Assembly: GCF_009295515.1 (NCBI RefSeq)
Contig: NZ_RQVV01000037.1
Coordinates: 1-64,000 of the forward strand
DNA from: Erwinia endophytica
GTDB taxonomy: Bacteria > Pseudomonadota > Gammaproteobacteria > Enterobacterales > Enterobacteriaceae
DNA length: 64,000 nt
Reading direction: 5' to 3'
Shown: one piece after another, positions 1-7,536 of the stretch
Layout of the letters: each line of letters opens with the position of its first letter
Numbering within the stretch: position 1 is the stretch's first letter
Program-made: the position numbers and the translations under genes
Notes under the pieces: model-generated
What the model saw: the letters and a program-made list of their open reading frames with translations, nothing else
What the model was told of the DNA's origin: nothing
Databases searched by the model: none

Positions 1-61
1 ACAGTGAGATCATAGAATTATGAGTTAGTTCCATTTTTTTAACAAAGTACGATCCAGCCCT

Positions 62-743
62 GTCGTAAGAGTCGTAAGAGTCGCCTGTGCTGCCTGTCGA
101 TGCCAACAGCTCCGCCTCCTGCAGCCGTTGGGTGTACGCCAAGGACACGTATTGGGAGCCCTTGTCCGGGTGATGAATTGTACCTGAGGGGCGACGTGCC
201 CACAGAGCCTGTTCCAGTGCATCGCGCGAACCTTGCTACCATCGACGATGAGACTCGCCAGCCAACGATCGTGCCCGCGAACACATCGATGATGAAAGCC
301 ACATAGGCGAAGCCCTGCCAGGTGCTGACGTACGTAAAATCTGCACACCAAAGCTGACAGGGACGTTCTGCCACGAACTGGCGGTTTACCTGATCCGCTG
401 CTGTCGCTGCTTTGCGACCGAGCGTGGTTCTGATGACTTTGCCGCGGAGTACGCCCCGAAGACCGATTATTTTCATCAGGCGTTCAACAGTACACCGGGC
501 AACACTAAAGCCTTCGCGGAGTAACTGACGCCAGACTTTTCGTGCGCCATAAACACTGTAATTTTCTTCGTAAACACGTTTTATCTCCTGGCTGATTTGA
601 GCATCGCACTTTTCTCGTTGGCTACATTTCTCCGGATACCGCCGGCGTTGCTGATGCCAGTAATATGTCGACGAGGCAATATCCAGTTCGCGACATACCG
701 GCCCGACCCCGTGTGTACCACTCAGACGCTGCATCAGTGGCAT
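62..743 (-). pseudogene. IS3-family transposase OrfB, frameshifted and truncated
   Basis: The first about 168 codons read as an IS3 OrfB: HTH_21-like region, then the integrase core with the first catalytic Asp in CADFTYV. After SSSM (near 240) the frame is lost. The correct continuation, with the second Asp in HHPDKGSQY, lies in another frame (about 85-225). Homology ends at GDSYD. The third acidic residue and the rest of the C-terminus are absent, replaced by unrelated sequence after a tandem 9-base repeat. The gene is therefore inactive both by frameshift and by truncation. Confidence 0.85.
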
Positions 744-1096
744 TATTTTTTCCAGTGGCGGTCGAGCTCCGCCTGAGCAAAATAAGCTGAGGCCTGACGC
801 AATATATCATTGCTGCGGCGTAGCTCCCGATTCTCACGTTCCAGTTCTTTTAAACGCTGGTGCTCATTGGTGCTCAGTCCGCCATCATCAGTGCTGACGA
901 GGCTGACACCACCACGGACATCATTTTTATGCTGACGCAACCAAGCTCGTAAGGTGTCGTAATGACATCCGATTTTTGACGAGATGGCACGAATGGCATC
1001 CGGCTCAGAGTCATACTCATCACGGTGTTCCCACAACATTCTGACAACGCGCTCACACAGTTCAGGGGGATAGCGTTTGGCGGATTGTGATTTCAT
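743..1096 (-). CDS. IS3-family transposase subunit OrfA
   Basis: A 117-residue protein with an N-terminal helix-turn-helix (RYPPELCERVVRML, then a region around IGCHYDTLRAWLRQH) and a C-terminal heptad segment (ERENRELRRSNDILRQA). This is the usual layout of IS3 OrfA proteins, which bind the inverted repeats and oligomerise. The frame ends at a run of A residues followed by T (AAAAAAT at about 748-754 on the minus strand), the type of slippery site used by IS3 elements for -1 frameshifting into orfB. The OrfB start codon overlaps the OrfA stop. OrfA itself looks intact, but its partner is broken. Confidence 0.88.
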   Translation of the reverse strand: MKSQSAKRYPPELCERVVRMLWEHRDEYDSEPDAIRAISSKIGCHYDTLRAWLRQHKNDVRGGVSLVSTDDGGLSTNEHQRLKELERENRELRRSNDILRQASAYFAQAELDRHWKK

Positions 1097-1146
1097 TTGA
1101 GATCTCCTTTCACTGAGAGTTTAGTCTCCAAGAAACCCGGGACGGT

Positions 1147-1512
1147 TCAATATATCCAGCCCGCTTTCCGGTTTGGCGCTGTCAGCCTGAAAAGGGATTT
1201 TACCAACAGGAAGGTCGTGGAATATTGATAGGGCATTTTAAGGTAATGACCAGCTAGGTAGTCGCGGTTGATACGCCAAGCCACAATCTCACTGTCGGCC
1301 ATACACTGAAGCGGAACGGCCTTATCAGCATTGATCTCACTCAGTACCGCGCCGGGAGCCGTCACATCTGTCAGGTGTATTCCGCCATGCCACATTTTAT
1401 TGGTGCCGGCCAGCCAGGAGCCGTGCGGCTCCCGCCCGATACAGGTCATAATCTCGTTCAGGCTCGCGTAATCCTCACCATTCGCCTTACGCGCCGGGAA
1501 GCTGGTTTTCAC
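1147..1512 (-). pseudogene. Hypothetical protein, C-terminus cut off by the IS3 element
   Basis: A 121-residue reading frame starting MKTSFPARKANGEDYASL. I do not recognise it with certainty. The middle part (WHGGIHLTD, then PLQCMADSEIVAWRINRDYL and YSTTFLLVKS) resembles an M23-peptidase-like fold (a GGIH metal-site-like motif followed by a DGxVVA-like strand) seen in some toxin or effector neighbourhoods, but the resemblance is weak. The stop codon TGA is formed by the first bases of the IS3 inverted repeat (1147-1149), so the native protein was longer. Treat it as the N-terminal remnant of an accessory gene. Confidence 0.5.
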
Positions 1513-1629
1513 AGGAAATTACTTATTCTTAACAGGGTTAAGTCCTCATCATACACCGGACAAGACTTAACCAGAGTTTCCCCTGTGTTATAATATGTTA
1601 CTGGCACATGACTGTCCTGGAGACACCTT

Positions 1630-1879
1630 ATGAAACACAAAAAAACTCACTCCCACCGAAGAAAAACGGCTGGCGGATGCATTTGTCGCGCAGGCGCTGG
1701 CTATGGGCCTGAAAGGCAATAAAAAACTGCCAAAGGACATCAAGCTACAGGTTCGGGACAGGGTGCTCGCATCCATTCAGGCCGACCGGCAAGCCAGTGA
1801 GGCGCAGCTGGCCCGAAGGCTGGAGCATGAGGCGGCGGAAAATACCTTCAGCTGGAAACCAGTAATCCGCCGGCGCTGA
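1630..1879 (+). pseudogene. Small accessory protein, frameshifted in a poly-A tract
   Basis: A good ribosome binding site (CTGGAGACACCTT) precedes ATG 1630, but seven A residues after codon 3 (1639-1645) throw the frame. With six As the sequence reads MKHKKLTPTEEKRLADAF and continues without stops to TGA 1877-1879, giving a charged helical protein of about 82 residues ending FSWKPVIRRR. The correct frame has an upstream stop, so without the indel only an internal ATG (GLKGNKK) could start it. It lies 50 bp before the HTH gene, which suggests one transcription unit. The function is unknown. The indel could be genuine or a homopolymer sequencing error. Confidence 0.55.
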
Positions 1880-1929
1880 AGATGGGTTATGCTTTTACGA
1901 TGAGACACTAACGGGACACTGTCATTTTT

Positions 1930-2370
1930 ATGGCATGGCACACTGTTCAGGACACCCTGAAATTAACCGGAAAATCGCGGTCGCAATTATACCGGGACAT
2001 GGCTAAAGGCCTTGTCAGCTACCGGACAGGGAAGGATGACCGCCGGGAGTTCGAAACCAGCGAACTAATCCGAGCTTACGGTGAACTCCGTACCAGTGAG
2101 ACACCGAAAAGGCACAGAAAGGGACAGTCAAAAAAAGGCGATATGCCGGCGGAAAATCCGCAGTTAGAGGCTATTCAGCAGAAGCTGGATGCACTGCAGC
2201 AGACCGTCACCCTGATGATCGAGGATAAGGCCGCTCGGGAAGCGGAAAATCGCCAGCGGGATGAGGAACGGGAGCAGCTGCAGGCGGAGATAAGCCGGCT
2301 GACTGACGCACTGGCGCAGGAAAAGAAACGCGGGTTCTGGTCGCGCCTGTTTCGCCCCGGCGCAGAGTGA
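1930..2370 (+). CDS. Helix-turn-helix / coiled-coil DNA-binding protein, mobile-element type
   Basis: A 146-residue protein. Residues about 5-50 (VQDTLKLTGKSRSQLYRDMA, then VSYRTGKDDRREFETSELIRAYG) form a MerR/excisionase-like winged helix-turn-helix. About 75-135 is a Glu/Gln/Arg-rich coiled coil (QLEAIQQKLDALQQTV onward), and the tail KKRGFWSRLFRP resembles the C-terminal tails of plasmid- and island-borne DNA-binding proteins. No enzyme domain is visible. It probably binds DNA as a dimer or filament in plasmid or island maintenance or regulation. That is inference from the architecture only. Confidence 0.65.
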   Translation: MAWHTVQDTLKLTGKSRSQLYRDMAKGLVSYRTGKDDRREFETSELIRAYGELRTSETPKRHRKGQSKKGDMPAENPQLEAIQQKLDALQQTVTLMIEDKAAREAENRQRDEEREQLQAEISRLTDALAQEKKRGFWSRLFRPGAE

Positions 2371-2423
2371 CCGTGCCGGTCGCCCGGATTGAACATCACA
2401 CCCGTTATATGTCGGACAGGAAA

Positions 2424-2446
2424 AAGCCCGCTTGTGCGGGCCATCA
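2424..2446 (-). terminator. Rho-independent terminator of the small exported protein gene
   Basis: GCCCGC-TTGT-GCGGGC hairpin whose minus-strand side is followed by a run of T (forward AAAAA before the stem). It lies directly downstream of the minus-strand ORF at 2456-2596. Confidence 0.75.
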
Positions 2447-2455
2447 AGTCTGAGT

Positions 2456-2596
2456 CTAAGGCGAGCAATACCCTCCTTTGTGATGAGAGCCAGTTCCGCC
2501 ATGCGGATGCTCGCCTTTCGGACATGCTATTGCTGATGCAGACATAGCACCAAGCGTCACAACCATCAGTAACGTTATAATTTTTTCACTCTTCAC
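2456..2596 (-). CDS. Small exported Gly/His/Cys protein
   Basis: A 46-codon frame that starts at GTG 2596 and reads VKSEKIITLLMVVTLGAMSA, then SAIACPKGEHPHGG and TGSHHKGGYCSP. A hydrophobic signal peptide ends near AIA, leaving a mature peptide of about 22 residues with two Cys, four His and many Gly. Such tiny periplasmic proteins occur in enterobacteria, with no function I can name. The AGGAG at 2600-2596 overlaps the GTG, which is unusual. It is better spaced for a second GTG at 2589, which leads into a stop unless the A6 tract (2586-2581) is seven bases long. The start is therefore uncertain, and a one-base loss near the start is possible. Confidence 0.6.
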   Translation of the reverse strand: MKSEKIITLLMVVTLGAMSASAIACPKGEHPHGGTGSHHKGGYCSP

Positions 2597-2762
2597 TCCT
2601 GTCTAATTAAACGGACTTTTAAGCTAATCCCCTGTTTTAACCAGAATTGTGAACGCAAGCGAATAACCATAAAAAAAGAAGGGATTAATATTGAAATCCG
2701 GCCTCGGCAACATAATATGTGAAGGCGTACGGCACATTGTTGTACGGAAAAAAGGTGGGAAA

Positions 2763-2987
2763 ATGAGTAAAAAACATGCGTATGTAGAACACAGACCAAC
2801 ATCCACGAATAAACATGCCACCACTGAACATCACGTGGTAATTGTCGATGGTAAAGAAGTGAAGAAAACCAACACACAAAAAGATGCGGCTGACTGGGCT
2901 ATTAGTATGGATTTCGTGGTACATGTAGCTCGTGAGCGCCATCTCCAGGATCGCGATACTCCGGCTCACTGGCGTCAATACAATTAA
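2763..2987 (+). CDS. Hypothetical small protein, possibly DUF2188-like
   Basis: A 74-residue protein from ATG 2763, chosen over an upstream in-frame ATG at 2691 because an AAGGTGGG ribosome site sits just before it. The sequence starts MSKKHAYVEHRPTSTNKHAT and contains HHVVIVDGKEVKKTNTQKDA followed by ADWAISMDFVVH. The short beta hairpin followed by a TQKDAADWA helix recalls DUF2188-type proteins, but I cannot confirm this. It is hydrophilic, with no signal peptide. It is followed 14 bp later by a small Cys-rich gene, so the two are probably co-transcribed. Confidence 0.55.
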   Translation: MSKKHAYVEHRPTSTNKHATTEHHVVIVDGKEVKKTNTQKDAADWAISMDFVVHVARERHLQDRDTPAHWRQYN

Positions 2988-3001
2988 GGAAAAAACATTT
3001 A

Positions 3002-3157
3002 ATGTCAGGAACAGTAGCCCTTCCTCACGTATGTCCAAAATGCAGGAAGACCACAGCAAAAACTGCCGCCGAATTACTGACGTTGTTCGGCTATCGGACT
3101 ATTCCTTCTGGGGCAACGAATCAGAGTTGGTGTCGTGAGTGTCGCGGTAAATCATAA
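3002..3157 (+). CDS. 51-residue four-cysteine (zinc-ribbon-like) protein
   Basis: The frame ATG 3002 to TAA 3155-3157 encodes MSGTVALPHVCPKCRKTTAK, then TAAELLTLFGYRTIPSG and ATNQSWCRECRGKS. The paired CPKC and CREC motifs about 34 residues apart are typical of a zinc ribbon. A strong intrinsic terminator follows at once. Ribosome-site bases GGAAAAAAC lie upstream. It is likely the second gene of a two-gene unit with 2763-2987. No function can be assigned. Zinc binding is inferred from the four cysteines. Confidence 0.6.
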   Translation: MSGTVALPHVCPKCRKTTAKTAAELLTLFGYRTIPSGATNQSWCRECRGKS

Positions 3158-3159
3158 GC

Positions 3160-3183
3160 AAAAAGCCCTGCGGGGCTTTTTTT
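3160..3183 (+). terminator. Intrinsic terminator after the zinc-ribbon gene
   Basis: AAAAAGCCC-TGCG-GGGCTTTTTTT hairpin with a T tract. The IS6-family element begins immediately after it, at 3184. Confidence 0.85.
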
Positions 3184-3964
3184 GGTTCTGTCGCATTAAG
3201 CGGCCCATCAGGTAACATGCTGTTTTGTTTTTGTGATGTTGCCTGCCCATGCCCCTGACCAGAAAAGCCTTCAAACGCCTGCATTATCCCGCTGATGTAA
3301 TAGCCCAGAGTGTCCGCTGGTACCTGGCGTACTCACTCAGCCTGCGCAATCTCGAAGAGATGATGGTAGAGCGTGGGATCGTCGTTGACCATTCCACACT
3401 TCACCGCTGGGTTATTCGTCTTGTCCCACTGCTGGATAAGGCGTTCCGTCGGCATAAACGTTCCATGGGCCACCGATGGCGAATGGATGAAACGGACATC
3501 AGGGTGAGAGGCAAGTGGAAATACCTGTACCGGGTAGTTGACGGCGAAGCGTGATGCCTCAGCTGCTCTGCGCTTCTTTCGTAAGGCCATCCGACATCAC
3601 GGCCGGCCAGAAGTAGTGACCATAGACAAAAGTGGAGCGAATACAGCAGCACTCGCGGTGCTTAACGCCGGCAGAGAAGACGATGAGCACATTAAGGTCA
3701 GGCAGAGTAAGTATCTGAACAATCTGATTGAGCAGGACCACCGGAATATCAAACGACGAATACGTTTGATGCTGGGATTTAAGTCGTTCCGCCGGGCACA
3801 GGCCATTCTGGCCAGCATTGAACTGATTCACATGATACGTAAAGGGCAATATCAGCGCCCGGCCGGGGACGGGATGTTCCCGGCAGAACAGTTTTATCTG
3901 TTAACAGTCTGAAAAACAGTCAACATGATTTTTGTCACACTGCTGCCGTTAATGCGACAGAACC
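3184..3964 (+). mobile_element. IS6/IS26-family insertion sequence with internal deletion
   Basis: Both ends carry the perfect inverted repeat GGTTCTGTCGCATTAA (3184-3199) / TTAATGCGACAGAACC (3949-3964). The element is 781 bp, about 40 bp shorter than the roughly 820 bp usual for the family. The missing part falls inside the transposase. The 8 bp on each side (CTTTTTTT and GCATAAAT) do not match. There is thus no target-site duplication, as expected when an IS6 element has mediated an adjacent deletion or cointegrate resolution. The right side abuts the middle of ybbA. Confidence 0.92.
3249..3912 (+). pseudogene. IS6-family transposase, split by an internal deletion
   Basis: The first part (3249-3554) carries the N-terminal zinc-finger/HTH region and the first catalytic Asp in RWRMDETDIRV. 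The second part, in another frame (about 3538-3912), carries the second Asp in VVTIDKSGAN and the Glu in YLNNLIEQDH. The normal linker after YLYRVVD, up to LLTAKRDA, is missing. The junction at about 3532-3545 contains GTTGACGGC, so loss by short homology around TTGAC is likely. The deletion changes frame and leaves no full-length transposase. Confidence 0.88.
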
Positions 3965-4173
3965 GCATAAATACCTCCCCTTCACTGCCGTCATCCAGAC
4001 CCGCCAGAATACCTAACAATGTCGATTTACCGGAACCCGACTCACCGATCAGCGCGATAGTTTCAGCCGGTTTGACAACCAGCTCAACTCCGGTAAGGAT
4101 GGACAACCGATGTTCTCCCTGACCGACGGACTTACTAAGACGATGAACATTCAACAATGTTTTCCGCTGGCAT
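3965..4173 (-). pseudogene. ybbA: ybbA, 5' fragment of an ABC transporter ATPase gene
   Basis: The remaining residues match the start of YbbA: KSVGQGEHRLSILTGVELVV and the Walker A GESGSGKSTLLGILAGLDDG. The native start is ATG 4173 (MPAENIVE), which overlaps the 5' end of tesA as in E. coli. An extra base at 4149 breaks the frame after codon 8, so only a TTG at about 4157 could restart it. The gene then stops being YbbA at GEV where the IS6 element begins. The Walker B and signature regions are gone, and no ybbP partner is present in the window. It is clearly inactive. Confidence 0.9.
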
Positions 4174-4648
4174 TACCTTGTCCTGTTATTATTGACGCTG
4201 ACGACGTTACGCGCGATGGCGGCAGATACCCTGCTGGTACTCGGCTACAGTCTGAGCGCGGGTTACCGAATGCCCGCAACCACAGCATGGCCAGCGTTAC
4301 TCAATGAAAAATGGCGGCAGTGATGGTTTACGCGGTTTTCCACCGCAGAATATCGAACAAGATCTGAGTAAAATCATCACGCTGGTGAAAGCGGCGAGCG
4401 CACAACCGTTACTGATGCAAATCCGTTTGCCCGCCAACTACGGCCGCCGTTATACCGAGGCTTTCAGTCGGATTTACCCCAAACTGGCCAAAGAGTTTGC
4501 TGTCCCGCTGGTGCCTTTTTTTATGGAACAGGTCTATCTGAACCCCCAATGGATGCAGTCAGATGGCATCCATCCCTCTGCCGCTGCTCAACCGTTTATT
4601 ACCGAACTGCTGGATAAAGAACTGGCACCATTAGTTAAACATGAGTGA
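4143..4648 (+). pseudogene. tesA: tesA, disrupted multifunctional acyl-CoA thioesterase I / lysophospholipase
   Basis: The N-terminal part reads, after a one-base insertion at 4149, NNVFRWHYLVLLLLTLTTLR, AMAADTLLVLGYSLSAGY and PALLNEKWRQ: a signal peptide and block I, with the GDSL motif changed to GYSL. About 40 codons are missing between WRQ and the block containing GGSDGLRGF. The family has GGND there, so the oxyanion Asn is also altered. The rest (4304-4648), including the catalytic DGIHP, is intact in another frame. Deletion by the short repeat GGCGGCAG is likely. Several independent lesions make this a pseudogene. Confidence 0.92.
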
Positions 4649-4679
4649 ACAGATTTGCAGGCTATTGACAGGTAAAGTT

Positions 4680-5453
4680 ATGCAAAAAATTATAGTAATA
4701 ACCGGATGTTCCAGTGGGATCGGTCTGGTTGCCGCCAACGATTTACTGCGCCGAGGTTATCGGATCTTCGCCGCCTGCCGCAAACCACAAGACGTGGTGC
4801 GCATGGATGAACTGGGATTTACCGGCATAGAACTGGATCTGAATGACCGCGACAGCGTATCCCGTGCGGCTGAACAAATCCTTGAACTCAGCGATAACCG
4901 GCTATTCGCCCTGTTTAATAACGGCGGCTATGGCGTGTACGGTCCACTGGAATCCATCAGTCGCGAACAGGTGGAACAACAGTTCGCCACTAACCTTTTT
5001 GGCACACATCAGTTGACCACCTTGCTATTGCCAGCCCTGCGGGCCAGCGGCGACGCACGGATTATCAATACCAGTTCGGTGTTGGGGCTGATCTCCACTC
5101 CGGGCCGGGGTATTTACGCCGCCAGTAAATACGCGCTGGAAGCCTGGTCAGATGCATTACGCATGGAATTGCACGGCAGCGGCATTCACGTTAGCCTGAT
5201 TGAGCCCGGCCCGATCAAAAGCCGCTTCACCGATAACGTCAATCAGACGCAGCGGAACAATCCTGTAAAAAACCCGGGTATTGCCGCCCGTTTTACCCTG
5301 CCGCCTGAGGCAATTTTACCTAAACTTCATCATGCCCTGGAGAGTAAAAAACCCTGTCTGCGCTATCCCGTGACCATCGTCGCCCACGTGATGACGCTGT
5401 TACGGCGTTTACTTCCAGGCTGGATACTGGATCGCATTTTGCGCGGTAAATAA
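4680..5453 (+). CDS. ybbO: Short-chain dehydrogenase/reductase YbbO
   Basis: A 257-residue cytoplasmic SDR. The NAD(P)-binding motif TGCSSGIG is at residues about 8-15, NNGGYG takes the place of NNAG near 80, and catalytic Ser (NTSS) and YAASK are near 133-150. E. coli YbbO is an NADP-dependent aldehyde/ketone reductase of the same length class. ATG 4680 is preferred to the upstream ATG 4641 because family members begin MQKxxLITG and the upstream stretch overlaps tesA. It lies directly downstream of the tesA remains and 77 bp ahead of cnoX, all on the same strand. Confidence 0.9.
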   Translation: MQKIIVITGCSSGIGLVAANDLLRRGYRIFAACRKPQDVVRMDELGFTGIELDLNDRDSVSRAAEQILELSDNRLFALFNNGGYGVYGPLESISREQVEQQFATNLFGTHQLTTLLLPALRASGDARIINTSSVLGLISTPGRGIYAASKYALEAWSDALRMELHGSGIHVSLIEPGPIKSRFTDNVNQTQRNNPVKNPGIAARFTLPPEAILPKLHHALESKKPCLRYPVTIVAHVMTLLRRLLPGWILDRILRGK

Positions 5454-5530
5454 GCGGATAACGAGAATAAACCTTGAAGCGCGGGGCACCGCCCCAATAA
5501 AGTAAGAAACCCTGTAAAAGAGACGAATTC

Positions 5531-6388
5531 ATGTCACCACAAGCAGACATCATTAGCATTAACGAAACCAACCTGCACCAGACACTGGAGCAGTCAATGC
5601 AGACGCCGGTTCTGTTTTATTTCTGGTCGGCCCGTAGCCAGCACTGTCAGACACTGACACCACTGCTGGAACGTCTGGCGCAGGAATATGCCGGCCAGTT
5701 CATTCTGGCGGAACTGGATTGCGATGCTGAACCCGCTGTGGCCCAGCAGTTTGGCTTACGCGCCATTCCGACCGTTTATCTGTTCCAAAACGGCCAGCCG
5801 GTGGATGGCTTCCAGGGACCACAGTCAGAAGAGGCGATCCGCTCGTTGCTGCACAAAGTACTGCCGAAAGAAGAAGAACTGAAGGCGCAACAAGGTAGAC
5901 AATTGATGCAGGAAGGCAAGACACTGGAAGCGCTACCGCTACTGAAAGAAGCCTGGCAACTGAGCAAGCAGAACAGTGAGATGGGCTTTCTGCTGGCCGA
6001 AGCGCTGATAGCCCTCAACCGCAGCGATGAAGCACAGACAGTTCTGGACACCGTGCCATTGCAGGATAAAGATACCCGCTATCAGGGGCTGATTGCCCAG
6101 ATAGATCTGCTGAAACAAGCCGCCGACACACCGGAAATCCAGCAATTGCAGCAGCAAATGACCGCCGATCCGGATAATGCCGAACTGGCAACCAAACTGG
6201 CCTTGCAATTGCATCAGGTTGGCCGTAATGAAGAAGCGCTGGAACTGCTGTTCAATCATCTGAAGAAAGATTTAAGTGCGGCAAACGGTCAGGCGCGTAC
6301 AATACTGCAAGAGATCCTGGCGGCGCTGGGTACCGGCGATGCGCTGGCAGCGAAATATCGCCGACAGCTTTATTCTTTATTGTACTGA
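5531..6388 (+). CDS. cnoX: Chaperedoxin CnoX (YbbN), thioredoxin-TPR protein
   Basis: 285 residues: an N-terminal thioredoxin fold (about 10-110) followed by tetratricopeptide-like helices (about 115-285). The active site is SQHC (Ser36, Cys39) in place of CGPC, as in E. coli CnoX, which lacks thioredoxin reductase activity. The cis-proline motif AIPTVYL is present. In E. coli the protein holds unfolded clients under hypochlorous acid stress and hands them to GroEL and DnaK. AGAGACGAATTC precedes the ATG. Confidence 0.93.
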   Translation: MSPQADIISINETNLHQTLEQSMQTPVLFYFWSARSQHCQTLTPLLERLAQEYAGQFILAELDCDAEPAVAQQFGLRAIPTVYLFQNGQPVDGFQGPQSEEAIRSLLHKVLPKEEELKAQQGRQLMQEGKTLEALPLLKEAWQLSKQNSEMGFLLAEALIALNRSDEAQTVLDTVPLQDKDTRYQGLIAQIDLLKQAADTPEIQQLQQQMTADPDNAELATKLALQLHQVGRNEEALELLFNHLKKDLSAANGQARTILQEILAALGTGDALAAKYRRQLYSLLY

Positions 6389-6621
6389 CTCCACAAAACA
6401 ATTCGTGTTGCAGCATCGCGGCAATTGATGTGACAAATCGCTCAAAAACTGATTTGAACAACGTTGGTTCTGGCTCCCTAAGTGGGATCCAGGACGGCGT
6501 CACAGCAACCCCCGGAAGTTTCAGGTAAATAACTGGGGTAGCTGGAGCAATTGCAACGCGAAGTATAAAGTGGAACACCGAAGGGAATCATTCGGTACTC
6601 GACCAACAATCTGGAGGTTAT

Positions 6622-7536
6622 ATGCTCACTGTCCTTCCTGTCATTATTATCCTGGCGCTGATCGTCGTCTGGTCTGGCGTAAAAATTGTCCCTCAAGGCT
6701 ATCAGTGGACGGTGGAACGCTTTGGTCGCTATACCAAAACCCTGCAACCCGGCCTGAATCTGCTGGTGCCGTTTATGGATCGAGTCGGTCGCAAGATCAG
6801 CATGATGGAGCAGGTACTCGACATTCCCTCGCAAGAGATCATTTCCAAAGACAACGCCAGCGTCACCATTGATGCCGTCTGTTTTATTCAGGCCGTGGAT
6901 CCTGCTCGCGCGGCCTATGAAGTCAGTAATCTTGAACTGGCGATCATTAATCTGACCATGACCAATATGCGTACAGTCCTCGGTTCAATGGAACTCGATG
7001 AGATGCTGTCCCAGCGCGACAATATCAATACCCGACTACTGCGTATTGTTGACGAGGCAACCAACCCCTGGGGGATTAAAATCACCCGTATCGAAATCCG
7101 TGATGTACGTCCACCTGCGGAGTTGATCGCGTCAATGAACGCGCAAATGAAAGCCGAGCGAACCAAGCGAGCCGATATTCTGGAAGCTGAAGGGGTACGT
7201 CAGGCTGCCATCCTGCGTGCGGAAGGGGAGAAACAGTCGCAAATCCTCAAAGCTGAAGGCGAACGGCAATCCGCATTCTTACAGGCGGAAGCGCGGGAAC
7301 GTAGTGCTCAGGCAGAAGCCGCCGCCACTAAAATGGTTTCAGAAGCTATCGCCGCCGGTGACATTCAAGCCATCAACTACTTCGTTGCACAGAAATACAC
7401 GGATGCCTTGCAGAAGATCGGCTCCTCCAGCAACAGCAAAATGGTGATGATGCCGCTGGATGCCACCAGCTTGATGGGATCTCTCGCCGGAATTTCCGAA
7501 CTGCTGAGCGAAACCAAAAAAGAACGAGGACGCTGA
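6622..7536 (+). CDS. qmcA: SPFH/Band 7 (stomatin-like) membrane protein QmcA
   Basis: 304 residues. One N-terminal transmembrane segment ([18 protein letters not shown]) is followed by the SPFH/Band 7 domain (about 20-190), then an Ala/Glu-rich coiled coil with repeated AEG-R-QAA/ILKAEGE units (about 190-250). In E. coli QmcA associates with FtsH/HflKC-type quality control at the inner membrane. A GGAGGT ribosome site lies 5 bases before ATG 6622. Its stop overlaps the ybbJ start (TGATG at 7534-7538), so the two are translationally coupled, as is usual for stomatin-NfeD pairs. Confidence 0.93.
   Translation: MLTVLPVIIILALIVVWSGVKIVPQGYQWTVERFGRYTKTLQPGLNLLVPFMDRVGRKISMMEQVLDIPSQEIISKDNASVTIDAVCFIQAVDPARAAYEVSNLELAIINLTMTNMRTVLGSMELDEMLSQRDNINTRLLRIVDEATNPWGIKITRIEIRDVRPPAELIASMNAQMKAERTKRADILEAEGVRQAAILRAEGEKQSQILKAEGERQSAFLQAEARERSAQAEAAATKMVSEAIAAGDIQAINYFVAQKYTDALQKIGSSSNSKMVMMPLDATSLMGSLAGISELLSETKKERGR

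Larger units (their letters stand above)
62..1149 (-). mobile_element. IS3-family insertion sequence, 3' truncated and frameshifted
   Basis: The right end (about 1121-1149) reads, on the minus strand, TGAACCGTCCCGGGTTTCTT followed by GGAGACT, the kind of terminal inverted repeat found in IS3-family elements of enterobacteria. Inside lie an orfA (HTH plus leucine-zipper-like region) and a damaged orfB (rve integrase core). The other terminus is missing: orfB homology stops near position 62-71, just after the residues GDSYD, before the catalytic glutamate. The element cannot be autonomous. It interrupts the gene at 1147-1512. Target-site duplication cannot be tested because the far end is lost. 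Confidence 0.85.
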
